Positions 52,532 to 61,018 of a DNA stretch of 64,000 bases are shown piece by piece (position 1 is the stretch's first letter; each line of letters starts with the position of its first letter). Both the position numbers and the translations under genes were made by a program. Under the pieces are notes generated by a model. That model worked only from the letters and a program-made list of their open reading frames with translations. It was not told the origin of the DNA and did no database searches. Source of the DNA: CAYMYN01 sp964394665 (lineage in GTDB: Bacteria; Planctomycetota; UBA1135; GCA-002686595). The stretch is taken from NCBI GenBank assembly GCA_964394665.1, contig CAYMYN010000002.1:62001-126000 (forward strand). Reading direction: 5' to 3'.

Positions 52532-53076
52532 CGCGCGGCGGCCGTCGGCCCCCCATCCCATCGACCGCGGGCGACGAGCATCGCCCGGCACAGGGCGCGC
52601 ACCGCCCCCGCTCCGCCGCGGGCCGGCGCGATCCAGTCGGCCCGCGCCAGCACCTCGGGTTCGGCGTCGGCGGGGGCGACGAAGAGCGCGGCGCCCCCGG
52701 CCAGGGCCAGATCGGGCAGGTCGTCGCCCATCGCGATCGTCTCGGCCGGGGCGATGCCGAGCTGCTCCTGGACCTCGGCCAGGGCCGCGGCCTTGTCCGA
52801 AACGCGCGGGCGATAGGCCGCCACGGCGAGCTCCCGCGCGCGCCGCTCGACCGCCCGCGACCCGCGCCCCGTGATCCAGGCCACCTTCACGCCGGCGCGG
52901 GCGAGCAGCGCCAGCCCCTGCCCGTCGCGCACCGAGAAGCGCACCAGCTCCGCGTCGCCGACGTAGACGACCCCGCCGTCGGTCAGCGTGCCATCGACGT
53001 CGAGCGCGAGCAGCCGCGCGCGCTCGAGCGCGGGCTGGAGGGCCGCCGGCGGGCCGCTGGTGTCACGCCCTTGCAT
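52528..53076 (-). CDS. kdsC: 3-deoxy-D-manno-octulosonate 8-phosphate phosphatase
   Basis: The 182-residue HAD-family phosphatase has the nucleophile motif LDVDGTLTDGG (Asp26, Asp28), VRDGQGLALL, ITGRGS, a Lys in RVSDKAAAL and GDDLPDL, which match KdsC. It removes phosphate from KDO-8-P, giving KDO for lipid A core synthesis. It has no cap domain, as expected for the tetrameric KdsC type. It overlaps the LPS-transport fusion gene by four bases and follows kdsD by about 90 bases. The location makes an LPS-type outer membrane likely. Confidence 0.93.
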   Translation of the reverse strand: MQGRDTSGPPAALQPALERARLLALDVDGTLTDGGVVYVGDAELVRFSVRDGQGLALLARAGVKVAWITGRGSRAVERRARELAVAAYRPRVSDKAAALAEVQEQLGIAPAETIAMGDDLPDLALAGGAALFVAPADAEPEVLARADWIAPARGGAGAVRALCRAMLVARGRWDGGPTAAAR

Positions 53077-53169
53077 TGGGTGGCTTCCGCGCGCGACGAC
53101 GCCCGGGGCGCTGAGGGTAGCGCAGGAGGGCCCGATCCCGAGGGCCCCAGCGCCGTGCGCGGGCCCGGG

Positions 53170-54159
53170 TCAGATGCGGATGTCGAGCAGGTCCTGCACG
53201 TCGAGCAGCCCGATCGGCCGGCCCTCGGCGTCGAGCACGGGCACCTGGTCGATGCGGTTCTCCTGGAGCAGGCGCTGGGCCTCCTCGACGAGCTGTTCGG
53301 GGCCGATCGACTTGGGGTGCCTGCCCATCAGGTCGTCGATGCGCGCCGTGACGTCGAGGGTGCCACCCTGCAGGATGCGGCGCACGTCGCCGTCGGTGAA
53401 GATGCCCGCCAAGCGGCCGTCCGCGCCCACCACCAGCGCCGCCCCCGGGCGGCCGGGGGTCTGGGTCATGGTGATGAGCACCTGGGCGAGGGGCGATCCG
53501 CTTTGCACCAGCGGCAGGTACTCGCCCTGGCGCATCACCTCCCGGACGCGCATCAGGCGCCGACCCAGGGCGCCGGCGGGGTGGTAGAGGGCGTAGTCCT
53601 CGCGGCCGAAGCCGCGCTCGGCCAGCACGGTCATGGCCAACGCGTCCCCGAGGGCCAGCATGGCGCTGGTCGAGGCCGTGGGCGCGAGCTCCAGCGGGCA
53701 GGCCTCGCGCACGGTGCCGATCTCGAGCACGCAGTCCGAGAGGCGCGCCAGGGTCGATTCGGGGCGGCCGGTGACGGCGATCACCTCGGCGCCGAGCTTG
53801 CGCGCCGGTCCGAGCAACGCGATCACCTCGTCGGTCTCGCCGGAGTTCGAGAGCGCGAGCAACACGTCGCTGCGGCGGATGCGGCCCAGGTCGCCGTGCA
53901 GGGCCTCGCCGGGGTGCAGGAAGTGCGAGGGCGTGCCGGTGCTCGCCAGGGTGGCGGAGACCTTCTGTCCGACCAGGCCCGCCTTGCCCATGCCGGTCAC
54001 GACCACGAAGCCCTGGCAGGCGAGGACGCGGCCGACGGCCTCGGAGAAACGCGCGTCGAGGTGGTGCTCGAGCTCGGCGATCGTGCGCGCCTCGATGCGG
54101 ATCACCTCGCGGGCCCGCGCGAGGCGTTGGGCGAGCGTTGCGGGCTCCTGAGGCTGCAT
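53170..54159 (-). CDS. kdsD: Arabinose-5-phosphate isomerase
   Basis: I start at the ATG at 54159 (329 residues), because E. coli KdsD has 328 and aligns from there; the ATG at 54222 adds 21 residues. The SIS domain is evident (VVTGMGKAGLVGQKV, ASTGTPSHFLHPGEALHGDLG, SNSGETDEV, ITA/TSTSAMLALGDALA, HPAGALGRRL). Two C-terminal CBS domains follow (MTQTPGRPGAALVV ... GIFTDGDVRR and VPVLDAEGRPIGLLDVQDLL). The enzyme interconverts ribulose-5-P and arabinose-5-P, the first step of KDO synthesis. It is the first gene of the kds-lpt group; no obvious promoter was found in the 260 bases upstream on this strand. Confidence 0.93.
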   Translation of the reverse strand: MQPQEPATLAQRLARAREVIRIEARTIAELEHHLDARFSEAVGRVLACQGFVVVTGMGKAGLVGQKVSATLASTGTPSHFLHPGEALHGDLGRIRRSDVLLALSNSGETDEVIALLGPARKLGAEVIAVTGRPESTLARLSDCVLEIGTVREACPLELAPTASTSAMLALGDALAMTVLAERGFGREDYALYHPAGALGRRLMRVREVMRQGEYLPLVQSGSPLAQVLITMTQTPGRPGAALVVGADGRLAGIFTDGDVRRILQGGTLDVTARIDDLMGRHPKSIGPEQLVEEAQRLLQENRIDQVPVLDAEGRPIGLLDVQDLLDIRI

Positions 54160-54306
54160 CGGCTGCGGCGCGGGGACCGTGGGGTGGCCCGCGCTGCGGG
54201 CGATGGGTGGGCGCGGGCGCATGCGGGGATCCGGGCCGGGTCGCGGGAGAGGCGGGAGTCTAGCAGCCGAGCGCGAGCAGCCCCTACTGCGCGGGCTCGG
54301 GGCGCG

Positions 54307-54335
54307 TTGGGCGGCCTACGCGGCCGTGTTATAAC
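54307..54335 (+). promoter_or_regulatory. Candidate sigma-70 promoter for the site-2 protease/scpA genes
   Basis: TTGGGC (54307-54312) and TATAAC (54330-54335) are separated by 17 bases, the preferred spacing. The -10 is flanked by a small inverted repeat (GGCCGT and ACGGCC). It lies about 90 bases ahead of the TTG start of the membrane protease gene, at the end of a region divergent from kdsD. The -35 match is moderate. Confidence 0.45.
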
Positions 54336-54421
54336 GGCCGGTCGACCGGCGCGACCCGCCGTCCGACCCCTCCCCGCCCCGTACCGGGTCCCGCCGCCCG
54401 CCCCACAGACGCGCCCTCGAC

Positions 54422-55072
54422 TTGGATCCCTTCCAGATCGCAGCCGTGGTGCTGATCGTGATCCTCTCGCTCGGGGTCCACGAAGCCGCCCACGCCTGGG
54501 TCGCCTACCGCTGCGGCGACAGCACCGCCAAGGATCTGGGGCGCCTGACGCTCAATCCGATCCCGAGCATCGACCCGATCCTGACGATCCTGGTCCCGGG
54601 CATGCTGCTGTGGATCGGCTCCCCGGTGCTCTTCGGCGGCGCCAAGCCCGTACCTGTCAGCTACCACCGCCTGCGCCATCCGGCGCGGAACATGATGTAC
54701 GTGGCCCTCGCAGGGCCGATCAGCAACGTGCTGATCGCGGCGTTCCTGTTGCTCGTGGTCAAGGTGCTGGTCTACGGCACGGGCATGCCGGTCGCCAACC
54801 TCGCCGTGAAGGCTCTGTCCCTGGGCGTGAGCTTCAACCTCGTCATCGCGATCTTCAACATGCTGCCCGTGCCGCCGCTCGACGGCTCGCGGGTCGTCAA
54901 CTGGCTCCTGCCCGAGTCCATGCGGCCGGCCTTCGCTTCGTTGGAGCGTTTCTCGTTGTTGCTCGTGTTCGTTCTGCTGTTCGCCTTCCGCGAGCCGGTG
55001 TGGCGCCTGATCTCCGCCGCGTACGACCCACTCTCCAAGGGCATCGACTGGGTCACCGGGGGCATATGGTGA
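54422..55072 (+). CDS. Site-2-protease-family membrane metallopeptidase (M50)
   Basis: The 216-residue protein begins at a TTG (no ATG is available before the domain) and has several membrane helices. The zinc motif HEAAH (His20, Glu21, His24) lies in the first helix, and the second motif FNMLPVPPLDGSRV supplies the third ligand Asp. These are the marks of the compact M50B peptidases, which cleave membrane-embedded substrates. The gene overlaps scpA by seven bases, a pairing found in many bacteria. A ribosome site is not evident. The function in the pair is unknown. Confidence 0.88.
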   Translation: MDPFQIAAVVLIVILSLGVHEAAHAWVAYRCGDSTAKDLGRLTLNPIPSIDPILTILVPGMLLWIGSPVLFGGAKPVPVSYHRLRHPARNMMYVALAGPISNVLIAAFLLLVVKVLVYGTGMPVANLAVKALSLGVSFNLVIAIFNMLPVPPLDGSRVVNWLLPESMRPAFASLERFSLLLVFVLLFAFREPVWRLISAAYDPLSKGIDWVTGGIW

Positions 55073-55950
55073 ACGCCGTGAGCGACTACTTCGTGCGCCT
55101 CGAGGACGTCTTCCACGGGCCGATGGACCTCCTGCTGCACCTGGTGCGCGAGCAGGAGGTCGAGATCCAGGAGGTCGAGATCTCGCGCGTCGTCGACGGC
55201 TACCTCGCCTACCTCGACGCCCTGAGCGAGCTCGACATCGAGCTGGCGGGCGATTTCCTGGTGATGGCGGCGACGTTGATGACGATCAAGTCGCGCTCGC
55301 TGCTGCCGCGCGAGGAGGTCGATCTCGCCGACGAGCTCGACCCCAAGGACGAGCTGATCCAGCGCCTGATCGAGTACCGCCGCTTCAAGGAGGCCTCCGA
55401 TGGCCTCGGCGCGCGCTTCGAGGAGCGCGGCCGCTTGCGCAAGCGCGGCAGCCACCCCGAGCTGCGCGACCAGGAGGTCGAGGTCACGCTCGAGCTGGGC
55501 GAGCTCAGCGCTTGGGACCTCCTGGGCGTCTTCTCGCGTCTGATGCGCGAGACCCTCGCCAACCGGCCGCGCACCGTGAAGGCCGATCCTCGGCCCCTGC
55601 GCTACTACGTGCTGCAGCTCGCCGAGCGCGTGCGCGCCGCGCACCAGTCCTCGCTGCGCGAGCTCGTCGCGGCCCTCGACGACGGCGTCTCGCGCGAGTC
55701 GCTGGTGGGCGCGTTCTGCGCGTTGCTCGAGCTCGTCAAGCTGGGCGTCGTGCGCGTGCGACAGACCGGCGACCGGGAGGACGTGGAGGTCTCGCTCTCC
55801 GAGCAGGCCGCGAGCGACCTCGAAGGGCTGCTCGACGCGGCCCGCTTCCTCGACGAGGGCGAGGAGGAGCCCACCGAGGAGGAGCAACGCATCACGCCCG
55901 CCGCGCCCGAGCCCGACCCCGAGCCCTCGGACGGGCGGGGCGCGGAGTAG
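55066..55950 (+). CDS. scpA: Segregation and condensation protein A
   Basis: The ATG at 55066, overlapping the protease gene's end, gives 294 residues; the family match begins at DYFVRLEDVFHGPMDLLLHLVREQEVEI. The middle (DFLVMAATLMTIKSRSLLP) and the C-terminal winged-helix (VGAFCALLELVKLGVVRV) are those of the kleisin ScpA, which links the SMC head domains together with ScpB. A Glu/Pro-rich tail follows. No scpB lies directly downstream; trxA does. The protein should act in chromosome compaction and segregation. Confidence 0.92.
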   Translation: MVNAVSDYFVRLEDVFHGPMDLLLHLVREQEVEIQEVEISRVVDGYLAYLDALSELDIELAGDFLVMAATLMTIKSRSLLPREEVDLADELDPKDELIQRLIEYRRFKEASDGLGARFEERGRLRKRGSHPELRDQEVEVTLELGELSAWDLLGVFSRLMRETLANRPRTVKADPRPLRYYVLQLAERVRAAHQSSLRELVAALDDGVSRESLVGAFCALLELVKLGVVRVRQTGDREDVEVSLSEQAASDLEGLLDAARFLDEGEEEPTEEEQRITPAAPEPDPEPSDGRGAE

Positions 55951-56115
55951 GCCACGACGCCCCGCGCGGGCCTCCGCCCCGCACTGCGCCGGTGATGGGG
56001 CCCAAAACCCGGCCGCGTGGTGGACGCCGCCCCGGCCCGGGCCCATATTCGCCCCCTTTCCGGCCCCCCCAGACCGCGCCGGGCGGCCAGCCAGACCGCC
56101 CCATCCCATCCCGCC

Positions 56116-56439
56116 ATGAGCAACGCCCTCGACGTCACCGACAGCACCTGGGACGCCGCCGTCCTGCAGAGCCAGACCCCCGTCCTGGTCGACTTCTGGG
56201 CCGAGTGGTGCGGCCCCTGCCGCACCATGACGCCCTTCATCGACAAGCTGGCCGAGGAGAAGGCCGGCGCGCTGAAGGTGGTCAAGCTCAACACCCAGGA
56301 CAACCCCGAGGTGCCCGCGCGCTACGGGATCATCTCGATCCCGACCTTCCTCGTGATCAAGGGCGGCGAGGTCGCGGGCCAGATCGTCGGCGCGATGCCC
56401 TACGCGCGGTTCAAGCAGCAGGTCGAGCAGTACCTCTAG
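56116..56439 (+). CDS. trxA: Thioredoxin
   Basis: The 107-residue protein starts at the ATG at 56116 and shows the thioredoxin active site DFWAEWCGPCR (Cys32 and Cys35), the Asp in VDFW, the cis-Pro loop ISIPTFLVIKGG and the expected length. It is a cytoplasmic disulfide reductase. It lies 165 bases after scpA and 22 bases before fmt in the same direction, so it may be transcribed with fmt and rsmB. The upstream spacer contains the short AT-richer motif CATATTCG but no clear promoter. Confidence 0.95.
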   Translation: MSNALDVTDSTWDAAVLQSQTPVLVDFWAEWCGPCRTMTPFIDKLAEEKAGALKVVKLNTQDNPEVPARYGIISIPTFLVIKGGEVAGQIVGAMPYARFKQQVEQYL

Positions 56440-56461
56440 GGCTCACGCCCCCCGTCTGGCC

Positions 56462-57409
56462 GTGCGGGTCGTCTTCCTGGGCTCGCCGCCCTTCGCCGTT
56501 CCGATCCTCGCGGGCCTGCTCGCCGGACCGCACCCGGTCGTGGGCGTCGTGACCCAGCCGGCGCGGCCGGCGGGACGCGGGCGGCGCAGCGAGCCCTCGG
56601 CCGTCGAGGCGCTCGCCCGCGCGCACGGCGTGCCCTTGCTGACGCCCGAGACGACCCGCGACCCGGCCTTCGTCGCCGCGCTGCGCGCGCTCACGCCCGA
56701 CGTGCTGCTCGTCGCGAGCTACGGCGAGATCCTGCGCCAAGACGTGCTCGACCTCGCCCCGCTGGGCGCCTTCAACGTGCACGCTTCCTTGCTGCCGCGC
56801 TGGCGCGGCGCGGCGCCGATCCAGCGCGCGATCCAGAACGGCGACCGGATCAGCGGCGTGTGCGTGCAGCGCATGGTGCGCGAGCTCGACGCGGGCGACC
56901 TGTTGCTCTCGCTCGAGCTCGAGATCGGCCCGCGCGAGAACGCGGGCGAGCTGCTCGCGCGCCTGGCGGACCTGGGCGCGCGGGCGGCGCGCGAGGCCCT
57001 CGATCTGTTGGCGCGGGGCGAAGCGAGGCTCGTGCCCCAGGACCCAGCCCGCGTCACCTGGGCGCCCAAGCTCACCAAGGAAGAAGGTCGGATCGACTGG
57101 TCGGCCCCCGCGCTCGCGCTGGACGCCCACGTGCGCGCCATGACGCCCTGGCCCGGCGCGCGCACCCGCGAGCCCGGCGGGCGCGACCTGCTCGTCGAGC
57201 GCGCCGCACCCGCCGAGGGCAGCGCCGCGCCCCCGGGCATCGCCCCGGGCACCCTGCTCGCGACCGACGGTGAACTGCTCGTCGCCACCGGGGAGGGCGT
57301 GTTGCGGCTCGAGCGCGTGCGGCCGGCGGGGAAGAGCTCGCTCGCGGCGGCGGAGTACCTGCGCGGCGCGCGCCTCTCGGTGGGCGAGCGCCTGGGGGCC
57401 CAGCCTTGA
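56462..57409 (+). CDS. fmt: Methionyl-tRNA formyltransferase
   Basis: The start is a GTG at 56462. The 315-residue protein has the formyltransferase fold opening (VVFLGSPPFAVPIL), the active-site segment FNVHASLLPRWRGAAPIQRAI with its Asn and His, the MVRELDAGDLL motif with the catalytic Asp, and the C-terminal tRNA-binding domain (LTKEEGRIDW ... RAMTPWPGA). It formylates initiator Met-tRNA using 10-formyltetrahydrofolate. Its TGA overlaps the TTG start of rsmB, the usual fmt-rsmB pair. No def gene is in the window. Confidence 0.94.
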   Translation: MRVVFLGSPPFAVPILAGLLAGPHPVVGVVTQPARPAGRGRRSEPSAVEALARAHGVPLLTPETTRDPAFVAALRALTPDVLLVASYGEILRQDVLDLAPLGAFNVHASLLPRWRGAAPIQRAIQNGDRISGVCVQRMVRELDAGDLLLSLELEIGPRENAGELLARLADLGARAAREALDLLARGEARLVPQDPARVTWAPKLTKEEGRIDWSAPALALDAHVRAMTPWPGARTREPGGRDLLVERAAPAEGSAAPPGIAPGTLLATDGELLVATGEGVLRLERVRPAGKSSLAAAEYLRGARLSVGERLGAQP

Positions 57410-58761
57410 GCGCGCGCCGCGCCGCCTTCGAGGCCCTGCGCTCGGGCAGCGACACGCCCCTGCGCGAGGTCGACGCCGCCGCGGCGCGACACGGGCTCGA
57501 CCCGCGCGACCGCGGCCTGGCGCGCCGCCTGGTGGGCTGCGACGTCCGCCATCGCGGGACGCTGCTCGCGCTCGTCCATCGCTTCGCGCGCGGCAAGCCC
57601 AACGCGGACCTCTCCACCCTGCTGCGGCTCGGCTTCGCGCAGCTCTTCCTGCTCGACCGCATTCCCGACCACGCCGCGGTCTCCGAGACGGTGTCCCTGG
57701 CCAGCGACGTGCTGGGGCTCTCGAAGGGCCGCTACGTGAACGCCGTGCTGCGCGAGGCGATTCGCGCCCGGCGCGAGGGTTCCTGCGGCGATCCGCGCCG
57801 CGACCTGGTGGACCGCCCCTGGCACTTCGAGACGCCCCTGTTCCGCGATCCCGACGAGCACCCGCTGCTGTGGGCGGAGGACGCGCTCAACCTGCCCGCG
57901 ACCCTGATGAAGGGCTGGATGCAGCGCATGGGCCGCGAGCAGGCCTTCGCGCTCGCGCGCGAGCTCCTGCACGAACCGCCGCTCTCCCTGCGCTGCCTGG
58001 GTCCGCGCGCCGAACTCGCGGCCGAACTCGAGGCCGCCGGGATCCCGACGCGACCGGGATCGCACCCCGCGATCCTGCTCGCCGACGCGGAGCACACCGA
58101 GGCGGTGATCGCCTCCCCCGCCTTCACCCAGGGCCGCCTGAGCGCGCAGGGCGAGACCGCGTTGGCGGCGGCGGAGCTCGTCGGCGCGCGAGCGGGCCAG
58201 CGTGTGCTGGACCTGTGCGCCGCGCCGGGCGGCAAGACCGCGGTGCTCGCCGGCGCGGGTGCCGAGGTCGTGGCCAGCGACGTCGATGCGGGGCGCCTCG
58301 GTCGGCTGCGCGAGACGCTCACGCGCCTGGGGCTCGCCGAGCGCGTCCGCGTGCAGGCGCCGGCGGAGCTCGCGGCCCTGGGCCCCTTCGACGCGGTGCT
58401 CGTCGACGCGCCGTGCAGCAACACCGGGGTGCTCGCGCAGCGGCCCGAAGCGCGCTGGCGCTATGGGCCGAAGTCGCGCGCCTCCCTCGCGGAGCTGCAG
58501 CGCGGGCTGCTGGCCCAGGCCGCCGAGCTCGTGCGCCCCGGCGGCGCGCTGGTCTACTCGACCTGCAGCCTCGAGCCCGAGGAGAACGCCCGCCGCGTGG
58601 CGGAGTTCCTGGCCTCCGACGGCCGCTTCGTCCTGGAGGAGGAGATCGAGGGCCGCCCCGCGCCCTCGGCCCCCCAAGGCCCCACCGACGGCGGCTACGC
58701 CGCTCGCCTGCGGCGCGCGCCTGGCGGGCCGCCGGAAGGCGGCGTACCCTCGTGCCCCTGA
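57406..58761 (+). CDS. rsmB: 16S rRNA (cytosine-967-C5)-methyltransferase
   Basis: The TTG at 57406 overlaps the fmt stop. The 451-residue protein has an N-terminal NusB-like RNA-binding domain (RAAFEALRSGSDT ... RLGFAQLFLLDRIPDHAAVSETV) and a Rossmann methylase with SAM-binding LDLCAAPGGKTAVL, motif IV VDAPCSNTGVL (conserved Cys) and motif VI VYSTCSLEPEEN (catalytic Cys), the arrangement of RsmB/Fmu. The end of the protein (RRAPGGPPEGGVPSCP) is a short low-complexity tail. The stop codon overlaps the next gene's ATG by one base, so the fmt-rsmB-orf unit is probably an operon. Confidence 0.93.
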   Translation: MSARRAAFEALRSGSDTPLREVDAAAARHGLDPRDRGLARRLVGCDVRHRGTLLALVHRFARGKPNADLSTLLRLGFAQLFLLDRIPDHAAVSETVSLASDVLGLSKGRYVNAVLREAIRARREGSCGDPRRDLVDRPWHFETPLFRDPDEHPLLWAEDALNLPATLMKGWMQRMGREQAFALARELLHEPPLSLRCLGPRAELAAELEAAGIPTRPGSHPAILLADAEHTEAVIASPAFTQGRLSAQGETALAAAELVGARAGQRVLDLCAAPGGKTAVLAGAGAEVVASDVDAGRLGRLRETLTRLGLAERVRVQAPAELAALGPFDAVLVDAPCSNTGVLAQRPEARWRYGPKSRASLAELQRGLLAQAAELVRPGGALVYSTCSLEPEENARRVAEFLASDGRFVLEEEIEGRPAPSAPQGPTDGGYAARLRRAPGGPPEGGVPSCP

Positions 58762-59345
58762 TGCCCAAGCAGACCCGTTACTCCGCCCAGGAAGAGCCCG
58801 AGGGTGGGCGCCGGCCGCGCCCGGGGGCCGGCTCCAAACCGACGGCCTCGATGCTGCCGTTGCTCGCCCTGGGGGTGTTGCTCGCCGTCGCGATCGCCGC
58901 GGCCCGCATGTACAGCGGCGGGCAGGGGGACGGCGAGCCGACCCAGGAACCCCAGGGCCACGTGCCCTTCGCCAGCGTCCCGGACGAAGCCCCGCCGACC
59001 CGCGCGACCGGAGGCCGGACGACGCGCGCCGCGACCACCGACCGCGCGCCCGCGGGCCTGGAGGCCGAGGCCGTCTGGACCCGGGCCCTGGCGCGGGCGG
59101 CCGAGGGCGACGAGGCCCTGACGCGCGCCAAGACGGCCCGCGAGCAGGGGGACTCCACCGCCGCGCAGAGCGCCAACCGCGCCGCCCGCGACGCCTACGA
59201 CGAAGCGCTCACCGACACCGCGGCCTGGTTCGAGGACCTGCTCGCGCGCTACGGCGACACCGATCGCCAGGTGCGCCAGATCAGCCGCACGCGGGATGGC
59301 TGGTTCCAGGTCCTGACCGCCCTGCACAAGACCACCGGTCGCTGA
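58761..59345 (+). CDS. Small single-pass membrane protein of unknown function
   Basis: The 194-residue protein starts at an ATG overlapping the rsmB stop. A basic, Gly/Pro-rich N-terminus is followed by one membrane helix (SMLPLLALGVLLAVAIAAARM, residues about 31-51), then a disordered linker and a C-terminal helical domain (ALTRAKTAREQGDSTAAQSANR ... AYDEALTDTAAWFEDLL) with TPR-like character. It is probably anchored in the inner membrane with the domain outside the cytoplasm. The family is unknown. Its coupling to rsmB may be only positional. Confidence 0.7.
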   Translation: MPKQTRYSAQEEPEGGRRPRPGAGSKPTASMLPLLALGVLLAVAIAAARMYSGGQGDGEPTQEPQGHVPFASVPDEAPPTRATGGRTTRAATTDRAPAGLEAEAVWTRALARAAEGDEALTRAKTAREQGDSTAAQSANRAARDAYDEALTDTAAWFEDLLARYGDTDRQVRQISRTRDGWFQVLTALHKTTGR

Positions 59346-59353
59346 GGGCCCCC

Positions 59354-60187
59354 GTGGCGATCCCCCGAGCTTCGCACTCCGGGAGCGATGCTCGAGCACC
59401 CCGGCGCGCGTTGGTGACCGGGGCCTCCTCGGGCATCGGGGAAGCGAGCGCGCGGCTCCTGGCGCAGCGGGGGTATCGCGTGGCGCTGCTGGCGCGGCGC
59501 GGGGAGCGGCTGGAGGCCCTGGCGCGGGAGCTCGCGCACTGCCCGGGGGGCGCGCCGCTCGTGCTGGTCGCCGACGTGCGCGACCCCGCGGCCCTGGGGC
59601 GAGCCTTTGCGCAGCTCGAGCGGGAGTTCGGCGCCCTCGAGCTGCTCGTGAGCGGCGCCGGGATCGGCTATCGCGCACCGGTCGAGGAGCTCGAACCCGA
59701 GCTGGCCCGCGCCCTGCTCGAGACCAACGTCCTCGGCCCCTTGATCGTCGCGCGCCTCGCGCTTCCGTTGCTGCGGCGCGGCACGCGGCCAGTGCTGATC
59801 CAGATCGGCTCGGTCGTCGGGCGGCGCGGCATCCCCGGCCAAGCGGTCTACGCGGCGAGCAAGGCCGCCCTGGCCTCGATCGGCGAGGCCCTGCGCCTGG
59901 AGTGGGCCGAGCACGGCATCGCCGTCTGCACCCTGGCCCCCGCCCTGACCAGCACGGGCTTCTTCGAGGCCCAGGCCAACCCGCGCGGCCTGGCCGCGCC
60001 GGACCTGGCGCGGGCCGACGGCCCCGAACGCGTCGCGGCCGAGATCCTGGCCCTCGACCGCCGGCCACGGCCCGAGCGGGCCCTGCGCTGGAAGTGGACC
60101 GCGCTGGCCGCGCTCTCGCTGTTCGCCCCGCGCCTGGCGGACCGGGTGCTCGCGCGGCGCCTGGGCGGCGAGTGGCGATCAGGTTGA
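59354..60187 (+). CDS. Short-chain dehydrogenase/reductase
   Basis: The GTG at 59354, eight bases after the previous stop, gives 277 residues. The SDR signature is complete: cofactor loop TGASSGIG (22-29), Asp in VADVRD, VSGAG in place of NNAG, catalytic Ser in QIGSVVG and YAASK with Tyr166 and Lys170. The Arg-rich segment after strand 2 (LARRGERLEALA) suggests NADP preference. A C-terminal hydrophobic/basic helix (RWKWTALAALSLFAPRLADRVLA) may associate with membrane, as in some lipid-active SDRs. The substrate is not predictable. Confidence 0.88.
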   Translation: MAIPRASHSGSDARAPRRALVTGASSGIGEASARLLAQRGYRVALLARRGERLEALARELAHCPGGAPLVLVADVRDPAALGRAFAQLEREFGALELLVSGAGIGYRAPVEELEPELARALLETNVLGPLIVARLALPLLRRGTRPVLIQIGSVVGRRGIPGQAVYAASKAALASIGEALRLEWAEHGIAVCTLAPALTSTGFFEAQANPRGLAAPDLARADGPERVAAEILALDRRPRPERALRWKWTALAALSLFAPRLADRVLARRLGGEWRSG

Positions 60188-60199
60188 GCGACCGCTGGC

Positions 60200-60844
60200 T
60201 CAGGCCGCGTCGGCGTTCTCGTCCTCGGGATCGAGCTCGAGCACCAACTCGCCCTCGTCCGCGAGCGGACCGATGTCGAGGCCTTCGCCCAGCTCGTCCA
60301 GCTCGGCGAGCACCGCCGCGTCCGCCGCGTCGAAGAGGTTCGACCACTCCGCGTCCAGGCCGCCGGCCGCCTGCGGCACCGGCGGTGCGCTGGTCTCCAG
60401 GTTCAGGTTGTTCTCGATCCAGCGCCGGTTCGTGTTCACGGTGCCCACCACCGGCAGGATCGTGAAGTCCGTGCGCGCCGCGAGCAGGCCCAGGGTCTCG
60501 GCGGGCACGATGGCCGGCATGACGATCGTGAGCAGCTTCCCGAAGCGACTCAGGGGCACCAGACCGGTCTGCACGAGGAAGCCGCGGTCGAGACCCTCCA
60601 GCGCGTCCGGATCGGGGTTCGCGACGTCGACCGAGAGGAAGGGCAGGTTGAAGATCTCGCACACCAGGCGCGAGAGCTCCCAGTCGGCGACCAGGTTCGC
60701 GCCGATCAGCGCCTCGGGGAAGGCCGCGCCCCCCTGGGCGGCGAGTTGCAGGGTCTCGTCGATCGCCTGGGGTTCCACCAGGCCTCGCTCCTTCAGCACC
60801 TCGGCGAGGCGCTGATAACCCAGTCGCTGATTCTGCTTCTTCAA
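60200..60844 (-). CDS. Stand-alone MshEN (GspE N-terminal)-domain protein
   Basis: I suggest the TTG at 60844 (214 residues, LKKQNQRLGYQRLAEVL); an upstream start at 60931 would add 29 poorly coding-like residues. The body is an MshEN-type domain as found at the N-terminus of type II secretion/type IV pilus ATPases: RLAEVLKERGLVEPQAIDETLQLAAQ, GAAFPEALIGANLVADWELSRLVCEIFNLPFLSV, then a second half. These domains bind cyclic di-GMP in some proteins. Here no ATPase follows; the C-terminus is an acidic tail. It converges with the SDR gene, leaving 12 bases. Confidence 0.75.
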   Translation of the reverse strand: MKKQNQRLGYQRLAEVLKERGLVEPQAIDETLQLAAQGGAAFPEALIGANLVADWELSRLVCEIFNLPFLSVDVANPDPDALEGLDRGFLVQTGLVPLSRFGKLLTIVMPAIVPAETLGLLAARTDFTILPVVGTVNTNRRWIENNLNLETSAPPVPQAAGGLDAEWSNLFDAADAAVLAELDELGEGLDIGPLADEGELVLELDPEDENADAA

Positions 60845-61018
60845 GGCGGGAGGGGGCCGGGGACCTCCCCCATGATCGACCCGAGGCGGTCTCGACCTGA
60901 GCCGGAGGTCCAGCCCCGCTCCCTGGAGCACCCACGCGGGCCGCGCGGCGCCCCGAACGGGCGCCCGGCGGCCCCTCCCGCGGCCCCCGGTCCGCCCGCG
61001 CCGGACCCGGAAAGAAGT

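Noticed and set aside
47621..52816. 1731-codon open frame opposite the LPS-transport fusion
   Set aside because: It is a mirror of a high-GC gene; no domain, signal peptide or ribosome site supports it.
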